Below the pieces are notes generated by a model that searched no databases, had not been told where the DNA came from, and was given only the letters and a program-made list of their open reading frames with translations. Made by a program: the position numbers and the translations under genes. Of a stretch of 64,000 nucleotides of DNA, positions 52,411-63,934 are shown in pieces. The first letter of the stretch is position 1. Each line of letters begins with the position of its first letter. Location: NCBI GenBank assembly GCA_002286855.1, contig NRSV01000090.1, forward strand, positions 1 to 64,000. The letters run 5' to 3'. This DNA comes from Bipolaris cookei. Lineage: Eukaryota > Ascomycota > Dothideomycetes > Pleosporales > Pleosporaceae.

Positions 52411-52450
52411 TAAGTAACCCCTAACCCTAACCCTAAGCCCTAACCCTAAT
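52411..52450 (+). repeat. Telomeric repeat array (CCCTAA)n
   Basis: The sequence TAACCCCTAACCCTAACCCTA and CCCTAACCCTAA, with minor variants, makes about six units oriented as a chromosome right end. It stands between the helicase gene and an assembly gap 70 bp further on. Confidence 0.93.
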
Positions 52451-52521
52451 CTCTGCTTACGCCCCCTCTGTATAGTCTGATTGCTGCTAGGGCAACCAGC
52501 TTATTATTTCTCTTTCTCTCT

Positions 52522-52806
52522 NNNNNNNNNNNNNNNNNNNNNNNNNNNNNNNNNNNNNNNNNNNNNNNNNNNNNNNNNNNNNNNNNNNNNNNNNNNNNNN
52601 NNNNNNNNNNNNNNNNNNNNNNNNNNNNNNNNNNNNNNNNNNNNNNNNNNNNNNNNNNNNNNNNNNNNNNNNNNNNNNNNNNNNNNNNNNNNNNNNNNNN
52701 NNNNNNNNNNNNNNNNNNNNNNNNNNNNNNNNNNNNNNNNNNNNNNNNNNNNNNNNNNNNNNNNNNNNNNNNNNNNNNNNNNNNNNNNNNNNNNNNNNNN
52801 NNNNNN
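52522..52806. other. Assembly gap (285 N)
   Basis: The run of N begins shortly after the telomeric array. Sequence order and orientation across it rest on the assembly alone. Confidence 1.
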
Positions 52807-52896
52807 TCAGGAACAGACAGCTGACGAAGGGGCGGCCGATACTTACTCCGATCCGGCTCTGGGATTGGCTCAGTGCTGGATGAAGCTGTAACATCG
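52807..52896 (-). repeat. 90-bp repeat, inverted copy of 43213-43302
   Basis: It begins directly after the gap and reads as the reverse complement of the segment in front of the OrsD-recombinase unit. The RIP-mutated helicase copy starts immediately after it. Confidence 0.85.
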
Positions 52897-55800
52897 TTAC
52901 AACTATATAGATTAGTTTAAGCGGACGTAGTGGGACGAGTATCTATAGACGTACTTAGACTAGCAGCTACTATTATACGCTATACGTCTTCTAGTAGCTG
53001 AAGAGCCGTAGCTATAGCGCGTTATATAGCTAGTAGAAGAGCTAGTAGAGGAGGCCGTCTAAGGACTTGGCATGCTCTCTTGAGATACGCTACGCTGGCT
53101 ACGTAGTCTAAAGCTTTAAGAGCCTGACGTCCGCCTATTTAGTCGTATGTAAAATAAGACTAGCTAGCTGCGCGTAGCTTAACTATGGGCACGACTGCTC
53201 TGCTACTGCCTTCGTGTAGTAGCTGCTAACTAGGCGTTAGCAGCGCCAGCAGCACTAGCAGCACTAGTAGTACTAGCAGCACCAGTAGTGCCTAAGCTAG
53301 TTGGTATTGCTTGTCTATTCCTATGGTATGGTAAGCAGAAGCTAGCAGCAGAGCGGCTCTGGAAGTACCTCTATGTTACGAACCTGAGAAAGAGGGAACT
53401 CGCAGAAGTTAAGAAAGGAAACCCCAAACACCAACTTCCCAAGACCTCAATACAGGCCACCCTATATCAACCAATGACGTGTGTTCCACACGGCTTGGCG
53501 GAACGCCATCATGGAACAAGTCACGTGTGTTCCACGAAGTACCACATGTTCCACAAAATACCACGCGTGGAACATCACGAAACAATATGGAACTATGGAA
53601 CACAACCTTAGTATATAGCATAGGCAATGAGCCCTTACGGTTCATTGTGTTCAACTCAATAGTTAAGCCTAAGAGTACCCTTTACTATCAAAGACCCTCT
53701 GTCCATTGCTCCGTTGCCCATCCGCGAAAACCAACTCTTAAGTACTGACACCAGGTATTTTATATCATACCCACTCAGCACTCTTAACACTCTACTAGTC
53801 TAATAACAGCGCTACGACGATAGCTAAGTAGCGTACGTACGTGCTGCGCCTGTCTTACGCTCTTATCTGCTAGGAGCTCTACGGACAGCTCTTTGCTAGC
53901 GTAGTAGTCTATTTTCTCGCCGCGCTTAGTATCTACCTAGAGACTAGCCGTCTACTTACTACTACTAAGTTCTTGTCTATACTTGGCTCTCTCGTCTACT
54001 GCGTACGCGCGTTAACGATAGAGCTCTTTCTTCTAGTAGAGAAGCGGGCTGAGTAAGATGCTGCTAAGATAGATAGCTTTCTTAAGCAGCGTGCTTACTA
54101 TCTAATAGATAGCTTATATAGTCTAATAAATACTATGCTTAGCTTACTAGTATACGCTAAGTTTATCGCTCTGCGTCCGCCTGGTAGTATCGCTAGTAGT
54201 ATGTAGTGGTTAGTAGACTAACAGACGTTCTATATTAAAGGCCGGCCTGTTGTACTACAGCAGTTCCGCGAGCTTGCGCAGAGCGTTATTACTGAGGTAG
54301 AACGCGTGCTGTAGAAAGAGCTACTATAGATGGGCGAGCACGAGTATTGGCTGACGACTAGGCTAGCGGAGATACAAGACGACGTGTCTATTTGACAGCG
54401 TGGCTTATACTACCTATCGTGGTCGTAGCTGTAGTAAGGGCAAGCTTGGGTGCTAGATCGACTAGCTAGAGTAGCTAGGGCGTAGAAGCTTTATTAAGAG
54501 CGTGTACGACTGCAGTCTAAGCAGCTAGAACAACTAGAATAGCTAGAACAGCCGCTAACAAGCAGCTACTAGAGTAGTAGCTAGAGTATAGAGTGGAGAC
54601 CCCGAGCCGTCCGTCGGTATCTCAAACAGATCGATCGCTTTCTAGAGCTCCTTTATCTTACTGTCTATATTACAGGCGGCTAGCCAGCCTGTAGGCCAGA
54701 GCTACTCTCTATACGCTGGCGTAACGGCGTGCTATAAGACTGTAATCTCTACGTAATAGATAGTTAAGTTATAGTAATTACTCGCTATTATAAGACGTAG
54801 TCGCAGTGGGATAAGCTAAAGATTATCGCGCGGTTTCTACTCGAGGCAGTAGGCTAGTTAGTCACTGCCTATCTACTATATATACAGCCTGTACGCGCCA
54901 TGCTCCTTAGTAGTTAGGGTAAGACAGCTACTACGTCGGCAACCAACTATCTATAGACAAACGGTAGTAGGCCGTAGGATATAGATCGTCTTACGCGTAT
55001 AATAACGGCAGAGACGGTAGAGTAGCTAGGATCGCGACTAACGACAGCTAAGTACCGTCACGTGGCTGTTAGGATCGAGCGAGAGGTAGTGGGAGAGCGG
55101 TTTACGGCAGGCTATAGCAAGTAGCTAGGCGAGCGATATAGCGCTATAGGTAGTGGTGGAGATATTAGCTCAGACGAAGACGTAGATGGCGAAGATCTAT
55201 TAGAGCTATAGAATAGGCGATCTATAGCAATAGGTATAGTAACGTACGCAGTATAGGCGGATATCATTTAAGAGCTAAGTCTGCGACTAATTAATATATT
55301 TCAAACGTTTAGCTTCGCGTGGCACGCGTTTTTTAGGCTACCGTCTAAGGCGAATAAACTATTAGTAAAAGCTATAGACGCTGCAGACGCTATAGAGGCA
55401 GTAGCGTTAGTAGAAGAGTAAGGGACAAAGCGGAAATAGGCACTAAGCTAGCTAAACTGCTCAACACGGCTACAGCCACAGCTATAGTCGCAGCTACAGC
55501 CCCAGCTACAGTCGTAGCTACAGCCCTAACTCCAGTCTGAGCCTAAGACTACGCAGTAGCCAGCGGCAAAGAGAGCTAAGCTGACGCAGACATGCCAGCC
55601 TAACCCGCGTACGACAGAGGAGCAGCTTATAAACGCTGTTTGCTAGATGCTCCGTATCTCTACTAACTAGCTAGTTATATACAAATCAGCAGACTAGAAA
55701 TAAGCGTTAGACGCCGTCGTATAGGGTATAAGTCCTCTTATTATCGTTCTACCTATAGGCGGAGGCAAGACACTTCTACCTTCTACCGCTACTATCCTTA

Positions 55801-56220
55801 ATTAAAGCTAGCAGACCGATTAGCTAGGAGTAACGATTCTTATTATCCCGTTTCGTGCTTTGGTAGAGGATATGCTCGTGCGGCTTGTAGAAGCCGAAAT
55901 CTAAGCTGTTAAGTAGTAGCTAGGCGAGACAGGCGAGCTGCAGCGTCGCAGTCAGCTAGCTAGCATAGTCGTCGTCAGTACTAACTACGTTAGGAGCTCT
56001 AATAGCAGCTTTCTCTTGTACGCAGCTTTGCTCGCTCGGCAGTAGATACTACAATAGGTAGTAGTGGACGAGTGCCATATAGCTATTATAGCTAACTCAT
56101 AGCGGCCAAAGCTAGCACAGCTAAGAGACTTACAGCTTCTGGCATGCCAGCTCGTATTTCTTACGGCTACGCTGCCTCCATCGCAGGTAGAGTAGCTACA
56201 GCAAAGACTACTTATACCTA
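52897..56220 (+). pseudogene. RIP-mutated copy of the telomere-linked helicase unit
   Basis: It aligns with about 47500-51110 of the intact unit, in the same orientation. Differences are overwhelmingly CpA to TpA, with some G to A, giving dozens of TAG/TAA codons. For example GCAGCTGCAGCG became GTAGCTATAGCG, and the GGGKT coding segment survives at about 55757. It contains a 435-bp insertion at 53374-53808 and stops in the middle of the helicase domain. No protein can be made. The noisy stretch and internal 97-bp duplication seen in the other copy are absent here. Confidence 0.9.
53374..53808. mobile_element. Probable solo LTR inserted in the dead helicase copy
   Basis: This 435-bp block is missing from the intact helicase unit. 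It starts TGTTACGAACCTGAGA and ends CTAGTCTAATAACA, giving TG...CA ends with the inverted TGTTA/TAACA typical of fungal LTRs. I did not find a convincing 5-bp target duplication, and about 16 bp of the target appear lost. It carries few RIP-like changes, so it probably arrived after the mutation of its host. Confidence 0.6.
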
Positions 56221-58681
56221 GTATATGATGCTACGTGACTCGGCCCCCGATACATCCAGAATAGGTAATTACGGACCTGGATTCAAAAACACGCGTATAC
56301 AACGCGGATCAGACCCAGATTCTCGCCTATTATAGGCTAGCGCGAATCGCCCCCTTAATTTCCGCGTTTTAGTTCTAGCGTAAGCCCCCTAAACCATTAG
56401 ACTCCTCGTAGTGAAATACAACTACTTATAGTAGAGCCATCTTTATATTCCTGCTTTTCGTTGATAGTTGTAACTGTTCAAAGTGTACAGAGTAGACATG
56501 GCAACAAATTGGATCCTGTTAACACCAGCGTCTATCGCTGACCACCTTGTACGTAGGGCCGATCATCTAAATCAAAGCTATCAGCCGCTAAATTTATGTT
56601 CAATATCTTGTAGCCATATAATATAGTTGCTTTAGACTATATTACGTTCATTGCAAGCGAGAAAGTAATCGTCTGCACCCACTGTTGTACTGCAGTACCT
56701 GCCACGCGCTTAGATGCCCACCTTCAAACTTCCCACCGTGTTCCATCCAAACTACGGCGGATAACAATAGCCCGATTTGACGGCATGCCTGCTGCACAGT
56801 CTTTTGAAGATCTGGTACCTCGCCAGGATGGATCTGCTCCGCTCTCGTATCTTCTTCCCCCCGTACCTGGATTTTGTTGTCCACACTGTATAGAGAGAAA
56901 GACAATTAACTGGGATCAAATGCGACAGCATGCGAAAGCAAAATATGATATTACCGCTCCAGAATGTCTTTGAGACCAATCTAGATATAAGTGTTACCTA
57001 TAGAGCTGGACAAAGTACTCGCCCAAACATTGGGTAGTAACCCAAGGTAACAGCTCTAGTCAGCAAGCGATTTAGAAGCAGCTATCGTCTATAAGCGAAG
57101 AAGAACACCTAGTGCGGATGGAGGATGAAGAGGAAGAAGAAGAACAGCGCTTCAATGGCGAGTGTGATATGGTAGCTCTAGACGCAGAGCTAGAGCACGA
57201 CGAGAATACTGAGTGGCTTCGGGGCTGTGAGTGGCCGACGTGGTTCGCTCACAAGCCTGTTCATGTTATCGTCGTAGCTGCAGCATTGCCCTCCGCGAGA
57301 ACATCCGAGGATCTTGTACTAGGCCTTTGGAATGGTTTCGAATGTGTGAGCCTAGTATAGATAGAGAGGGTTATTTGGAAGATACTAGAAGCTAGCAGAT
57401 TTGTGTTTCAGCGATGCGAAATGACGCTTAAATAGATACTGCGCGTTCTGCGTTGCTGGCTTCGGAGCTGGACGCCTTCTTTCCTTCCTTATCTATTTGA
57501 GCTGCCTTAACGCGAACAAACCCGGCGAAGATACTACGTCATCCACGAGCGGTTTCTATGCTATATATTCTGGATGCTAGCACTATCGCGTAGTATAAAG
57601 GAGCCTACGAGCGAAATCTCTGGACTGTAGCTAACTATAGCTCAGCTCGCTATGATGAACTATATTTGGAGCCGTCTTTCAATTGTTAGCTAGTAGGCAG
57701 ACTGCGGGGTATTGCTCTAGCTATCGCTGGATGGTGTGCATGAGAATCTGTTCTAACTTCTTGTTATGTTCTGGACGGACCTGTCGCACGATGGAAACAT
57801 GAGTTGTAGCGCTATCATGTATTTCTCTGGCGTTCTAGGAATTCATTCTATAGAACTATGTTTCCGCAAACCCCATGATTATACGCCGTTTATATCAGCA
57901 CTCCTATGGGTAGGGCGTCTAATTATACTCGAGTACGCACTACCGCTTACACTATATAACCATCTCAAAACCCCTTGGCCTGAGCGCACTGTCTATTCTG
58001 ACTAAGCACAGCGATTGCGTGAGCATATCCGACCTAAATATCTTCAGCGAGGAAGCCTTGCGCTGGCTGGTTACCTTATTGAACGGCTTTAGTATGGACG
58101 AGCGATTGCTAGGCGCGAGGGCCCCTGAACAAATATATTATGGTCGCTAGATGGCTTAACGCTATATATCGTAGACACCCAGGTTCATATGCGGTAATTC
58201 CGCGAAACGATCCATAGCATCGTAGTAGGATTGCAAAATCTTACCTAAGACCTCCTTTTTAATTGGTGGCCAGATGTCCAACTCAATGCTGTGCAAGATG
58301 ATCTTGCGACTCACCGCCCAGGGTTTTCCTTTTTAACACACCCAGCCAACAAACTCCAAGGATCTTTTCGGGCTGTAAGCAGACTCGCATTCTCAGAGCA
58401 AGGCGGGTTTTCATTAGAGACAAGAAGAGAGAAAGCCAAGATGGAACAGTATCTGAAAAAAAGCGACTAGTTCATCCGCCTACTCTATGCAGCAATGCAC
58501 ATGACAAATAGCATGCCAGCACGCGGAGAAGAATTTAGAGTATTACGATAGGCTGACACAGTTTCTATGCAGCGAAATATCTTCGTGTACAAGGGAAAGA
58601 TAATTCTTATTTTTTCGTATAACAAAGCAAACACCAACACCAACAATTCCTTTTATATTGTGCGGTCTCCCTACCCTATCC
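56221..58681 (+). pseudogene. RIP-mutated copy of the OrsD-recombinase unit
   Basis: The segment aligns with about 43405-45862, beginning with the leader (TAGTATATGATGCTACGTG) and the exon-1 ATG at 56495. It ends just after the AACACCAACAATTCC segment. Stops replace Gln and other codons through C to T changes (for example CCAGCACAGACAGAG became CCTAGTATAGATAGAG). The catalytic Arg region survives near 58520, but the Trp of LRW is a stop. The 3' third with the Tyr block is missing. It joins the dead helicase copy directly at 56220, so the order is the reverse of that in the intact array. Confidence 0.9.
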
Positions 58682-59940
58682 TCAATCCCTACACAATATG
58701 CCAGACGGAATTATGGTCGAAAGGGAAGTATGGTCGGATAGCGCATTTCACACCTACCCATCTACCCACCAGTTCGCAGTAGCAAATACCGTCCAAACCA
58801 TATTCAAAGCAGATGCAACTTCTACCTTAGATGCAGGAGACTCGTGCACGTTCAATGCACTACGTTTTATGATCACACCATCTATATAGCGTGAGTTATC
58901 AGATACAATAGGGGGAAGAGTCGGTGTTCGTGGGCATGGCCCGTGCTAACTTGGGGTTGCGCTGCCAGTTGGGGCCACGCCAGGCGCGAGCGGTTCTTAG
59001 CAAATTGCTATAACTAACGTGAAAGAATACCACCAATTAGAGTAGATAAGCAGCAGACGATAATCTAAGAGCGCCAGTTGGGAGTACTTGGTAGAGTGTT
59101 CTATGCACTTCACTTTATATCTCTCTTGTCTCAATCTATTTCTTGGGTTGACATACTACTATCTTGGAATGGGTCAAAGAGGGAGTTTTGAAGCAGGGCA
59201 ACAGTTGCCCTCGCTGGGGCCCCTCCCCTATTCTGTTTGCTTTACCTCCACCGTTTTAATGCGCATTTACCGTCTGCATTCCCGCTGGACTGATATTCAT
59301 CCCCATGTAGCGGGAATGCTTGCTGACTTTACGCTCTCCTTAGCTGACTAGTTCCGGTCCACCGATTGTTCTACTAATTACATGGGTAGGGTGGTTACAT
59401 AGGGATGAACGTTAGTGAAGGTATACTGCCAAGATGCATCACCAGCAACAAGCACATCGCCTGTTGTGATCACACTAGGCATGTTGTGTCTAAGTTGACA
59501 TCTTTTCGGGAGATCATGAGAATAGATCGCTGTCAGAGCAACGTATATGTATGTATGTATAACTACTTAAGCTGCGTACTCTCTGAAAGCTCGGCTAAGC
59601 ACAAACTCGAAGCTCGGCATCAGCGGCTCATCTACATATGACAATAACGTATTGAACCACGGTGCTTTTTATCAATAGCCAATCACAGTCCTAGACCCGC
59701 GCTACCCTAGCCTATCTACCCCTATCCTACCCTTTCAGTGGTGCAACAGAGTAAGACGCTTAGGACGCTGACGAGGTACTTTATGACAAAGCGTCAGCAG
59801 TTGGACGGATCCTTTCGCATACACCGTCTTGTTCATATATCTCTTACGTACCGCTCATGCAGTAGGATATATAGATGCGGTAATAGTGACGGCGTCGATT
59901 CTCAATCATTTTAGCCAGTGCCAGGATAGTCTTGGACAGT
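58682..59940. repeat. Dispersed repeat region, no gene supported
   Basis: At 58855-58960 it matches the reverse complement of 42033-42115. At 58980-59160 it matches 38670-38860 in direct orientation. The frames at 59088-59641 show no recognised motif. Confidence 0.5.
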
Positions 59941-59944
59941 AAGC

Positions 59945-60320
59945 ATCAGCCGGGGTCTCCTATAGATAGGCACTGTCGTCAAGAACGGAGGCGCTAGGGC
60001 ATCGGCATCCCTCTACGCTAACAAGCATGGATAACTTGGCGGAAGTGCTGAGCAGCCAGGGCAAGTATAACGATGCGGAGGCAATGCACAGACAGACTAT
60101 AGAGCTAAGAGAGAAGGTGCTGGGACCTGAGCATCCTGACACGCTGATAAGCATACACTGTCTGGCCTACCTCCTCGCAAGACAAGATCACTACGATAGG
60201 TCTATCCCGCTGTACAAAAGAGCATATGCAGCATACAAAACTGTGCTTGGAGCAGAACATCCGATTACACGCGCATGTGATCAGCAACTGAAGTCTCTTC
60301 TTGAAGTGGCCGCAGGGTAG
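59945..60320 (+). pseudogene. Fragment of a TPR (kinesin-light-chain-like) protein
   Basis: The frame from 60027 encodes MDNLAEVLSSQGKYNDAEAM, RREL-like HRQTIELREKVLGPEHPDTL and a further repeat ending VLGAEHPITRACDQQLKSLL. These are two to three TPR units of the type found at the C-terminus of many fungal NB-ARC/NACHT receptors. Coding sense can be followed upstream to about 59945 (LGHRHPSTLTS) through stops. It is a detached tail without its receptor. Confidence 0.7.
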
Positions 60321-60329
60321 GAGACCATT

Positions 60330-61508
60330 GGACGACCACGTCAGAAGGTAATGATCACTGCGGGGCGCCAGGATGCGCGTTAGTTTCCCAACAATAGTTG
60401 AGAGGTAATTCCCCTTAGTTATGGAAAACAGCTGCAACTTAAGTGAATAATACAAATCATTCGCGCGCAACTAACGCACTACCTTTTACAGTACTACGAT
60501 AGATATAGCGCAAGATAAAGTCTAGTAGGGAGTTGGTGTTTGTGGGTGTGGCCTGTGCCCAGTGAGAGTAGCGCTTAGGGCTTAACCCTAAGTTAATCCT
60601 AACTTTGCAGTTATTTTACAGAAACTAAGATCGCATCCCTTAGTCGAGAAAGACGACACAGAGGCGCCAGCTAGGGGTACTTAGAAACATTCTCCCTCCA
60701 TTATCTCGTATAGATACCTTACGGGATAGCATGTGGTTATTGCGCTTACCCTACGCCCATGTTTTCTTTACGTACCGTGCTCCATGTCCGCAAAGCTGCC
60801 CTTTATCTTTTCAACGATTATGGAAGACTTTCACTGTAGGCAACTGTTTCTACTACGACGATTCTAGTATTGCCAAGAGCTACATCAGCGTCGTCTTCCA
60901 TGCGAGAGCGCTTCCAACTGGAGAGAGGCTGAATGTCTTCCCCGTAGCCGTACTCCATCCTCAAGCTTTCTCCACATTGTTCGACGAGATTTCTCGTAGT
61001 TTCCTGGTCATCTGAATACCGCCAAAGCCTTCGTGTGTCATATGCGCTCTATAGACGGAGCCTCGGTCAGCAAGACGGCCAAGGTCGCCCTCAACACTGC
61101 GATGCACCTGCCCAAAATTTTTGCATGGTTGAGCCACTCAGGGCATGCATAGCGATCTCTAACAATAGCGGCGAAGGCATTTATGAGTGTTGGCGTGGTG
61201 AGGCCTATCTTGTTGATTCCAACGATGCGAGTGACGGATACGAGATGTCCTTTGACAGGCTAATATTTGTTTCTTTCATCTATGTTGTCTTCTGCGTGGT
61301 GCTGATTAGTATCCTTGTGCGTTGCTGTAGAAGTCAGACTCTTCGTCTTCTGTCAGGATAGTGATCGGACGCAGTTTATAGAGACTGAAGATCCTTAACA
61401 TTGCCGTGGAAAGAGGATTTGTGATAGCAATACCCACAAGCCTGATTCACCCAATCTGTCCTCAGCGCGAGGAAGAATCTTGTCTGCTTCTTTGTGTGAT
61501 CCTAGTGG
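60330..61508. other. No confidently supported gene
   Basis: Two frames are present: 60731-61015 (MWLLRLPYAHVFFTYRAPCP) and 61035-61361. The second contains a hydrophobic stretch LIFVSFIYVVFCVVLISILV but begins with GTG. Neither has a motif I recognise. The stretch at 60540-60720 partly matches the dispersed repeat at 38.7 and 59.0 kb. Confidence 0.35.
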
Positions 61509-63261
61509 CTAGATCTGGAGTTTCTCGCGTTTGGCCGATGGCGCTTCGTTCGTCGATGCGCGTCGCGAGACTTTCTCGGGCCGAGTTTCTTCTTGATCCG
61601 TGAGGCGTTGAGCTACTTCCATTGCCGTTGGTCGAACTTCAGAATCCCATGCTAAAAGTTCTAGGACCAGATTCCAGAAGTCCGGATAGTGCAGCTCAAC
61701 AGTATTCGTTGCCATAGTCTTCTGGAACTTCTTATAGGTTGCAGCCTCTCCCAATTGTTTGTGAAACTGCTTGTTTAACAGGAAGTCGACAAGAGTAACA
61801 CCCAGGCTCCAAACATCCGAAGGGAACGAGAATGGTTGAGTTGATTTTCGATTTTTCACTCTCATGACCTCCGGAGCAAGATAAGTCATTGTTCCTCGGT
61901 CGTGACGCATGCTTGTGGGATCCGGCTCGCTACATCCAAAGTCGATGATTATGGCATATACCGGGCTGATAGAGTGATAAACAATATTGTTAGGTTTGAT
62001 GTCTCGGTGTAGTATGTCAAGGCTGTGTATATGAGCGAGGCCGGACGCTATCTGGCGCATCGAGTCACGAAGAAAAATAGCAGAACCAGGAAGAGATTTC
62101 CAGGATGCGAGTAACCCCAGCGCTCCAGTGGTTGCAGGTGGCGACATGATGAGGCCCACCGTCGGACCTTCGTCCTGACGCCACATACGTGGATCGGCGG
62201 ATGAGTCCCAATTGACGACCTTTTCAAGTTTGCAAACGTTCCTCTAAACAAAGCCTCAGTCACGTTCTTTTTCTGCCTAAGGCAACTTACATCGTTGAGG
62301 CGGCCAAGGATTTCAATCTCTTTTCGAAGGTCATTGAACTGCGCAGCAGTACATTTGACCATTTTGACGGCGACCGGCTTCCCATTTGACTTGTCATATC
62401 CCAATGACACAGTGCTGGTTGTTCCGTGAAGATTGGCATCGAAGATGCTGTAGCCATGGTAGTCAATAGTGTTCCTGGATGGTGTTGGTGACAGAAGCAT
62501 GACGGACTTATCAAGCCCAGTGCTAGCTCGTTTGAGGGCTTCTTGGAGTTCGCGTTGTTGTTGCTTCGGGTTTAAGTCTGTGTATACGAGACGATAAGTC
62601 AGGTCGCCAAGTCCGATGATGGTACCATGCTGTAGAGAGGCCTGATAATCTTGTTCATCCTGCTCCTCCCTTTTGGTGTCGCGTTGGACAGTTTTGCCGT
62701 CGACACTGACCTGCCATAAAGATAAGTCCATGGTACACTGATATATCAGCGACAAGTTACCTCTCTGCTATCAGATATGGCCAGTAATACACCAGTTTCG
62801 AGCAGGCGTCGCAGCCTGCAGTGGCGCGAATGAAGAGAATATCCGTTGGTGAACGGAGCAAGAAGGAAGTCTACAAAATTTTCTGGCTTGCTTGATCGGG
62901 AACTTCCCAGGACCCAGCCCAAACTTTCATTTGCAGGAGGAATGGTCATGTTCAGTCGGTAGTAACCACAGTATTTCTGGACGGGTTCATGCTGAGGAGG
63001 TGGAGTTGCAGTAGTAAAACTACTCCCAGTAGTGCTGTCGTCAGGATACACAGCTTCATAGTGAATAAAGCTGCGCACGTGATTCCACTTACTAGCATCA
63101 CTGTCAAGAAGCCAGACAACCTCACTGAAAAGCGTGCGAGCCGCTGGAGAGTGTGGCACCAATCGTGCAAAGTCGCCGTTGGACGCTCCGAGATATACAT
63201 TGTCCCATGATTGCACATCTGGCTCGGTGTCGCCATCAGTTTCATCGCCATGTGGGTCCAT
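61509..63261 (-). CDS. FHA-domain serine/threonine protein kinase
   Basis: Three exons join in frame to 551 aa: 63261-62761, 62710-62291 and 62243-61509. Introns are 50 bp (GTAACT...GGCAG) and 47 bp (GTAAGT...TTTAG). The N-terminal region has the FHA core (LHSRHCRLRR...GVLLAISDSRE-VSVDGK...LQHGTIIGLGDLTYRLVY), a phosphothreonine-binding module. The kinase domain shows GKPVAVKMVK (ATP-binding Lys), HRDIKPNNIVYH (catalytic loop), IDFGCSEP (DFG) and TYLAPEVM (APE). It should phosphorylate Ser/Thr and dock on phosphorylated partners, in the manner of Rad53/Chk2-like or other fungal FHA kinases. The pathway cannot be read from sequence. All key catalytic residues are present. Confidence 0.88.
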
Positions 63262-63421
63262 GAAGTTGAGAGATTAGACAAGTGGTCTTGTTGTAGGGTG
63301 CAGGATAGGTTGAAGATACAAGGTGGGATGATACGGGCGGAGGTTTCCCAATGAGACTAGCGCTGCCAAGGATGGACTTCACGGCCATCTGGGCACCGCG
63401 TCCTCCATCGAACATTTACGC
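63262..63421. promoter_or_regulatory. Shared divergent promoter region
   Basis: The kinase gene (minus strand) and the proline-rich gene (plus strand) start 160 bp apart, so this interval must contain both upstream regions. I see no specific binding site. Confidence 0.4.
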
Positions 63422-63934
63422 ATGATATCATCAAAACATGATATGGCATCGCCGCCGCGCTCACCGACTATACCAGACCACGTGCTGAGAGCCTATGAGG
63501 AACAGTGCATTACTAGACCTCTCTTCGTTGCACTATTGAAGCTGCAGAATCAGCGGGAGACGATTGACAACGCGGAAGTGCCTTTCAAACGAGTGCCATA
63601 CAACAAAACCCCTGAACTGAGCTGGGGCCGACAATCTCCGCAACTCACACCAACTCCTTCACCCTCGCCATCGCCGAAGACATCGCATCGCAAACTGCAA
63701 TCCTTTCCAACTCCACCCGACACGTCACCCCTGCGCAAGGACCTAGCTTCCGCATCCCCTAACAAACCCGCCGCCACACGTCGCCGACCTCGTCACCAGC
63801 AAGTTTCGCAAACCCCAAAGCAGCCCTTTCACACTATGCTTCGTCGCTCACGAGCCCGCATGGGTCGAGCCCAGGAAAGGCGCTTTTTCGAGCTAGATGC
63901 GTCTGGTCGAAGGGCTAGGCGCATTGTTGAATGA
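63422..63934 (+). CDS. Proline/serine-rich hypothetical protein
   Basis: ATG at 63422 opens 170 aa. A folded-looking N-terminus (HVLRAYEEQCITRPLFVALLKLQNQRE) is followed by a disordered stretch rich in Pro, Ser, Thr and Lys (TPTPSPSPSPKTSHRK, FPTPPDTSPLRK). The C-terminus is Arg-rich and ends FELDASGRRARRIVE. Several SP/TP sites could be kinase targets. I do not recognise the family. A second in-frame Met lies eight codons in. The protein could be nuclear, given its basic tail, but that is a guess. Confidence 0.6.
   Translation: MISSKHDMASPPRSPTIPDHVLRAYEEQCITRPLFVALLKLQNQRETIDNAEVPFKRVPYNKTPELSWGRQSPQLTPTPSPSPSPKTSHRKLQSFPTPPDTSPLRKDLASASPNKPAATRRRPRHQQVSQTPKQPFHTMLRRSRARMGRAQERRFFELDASGRRARRIVE

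Noticed and set aside
52481..52894. Frames running through the N gap
   Set aside because: They exist only because N is translated as X.
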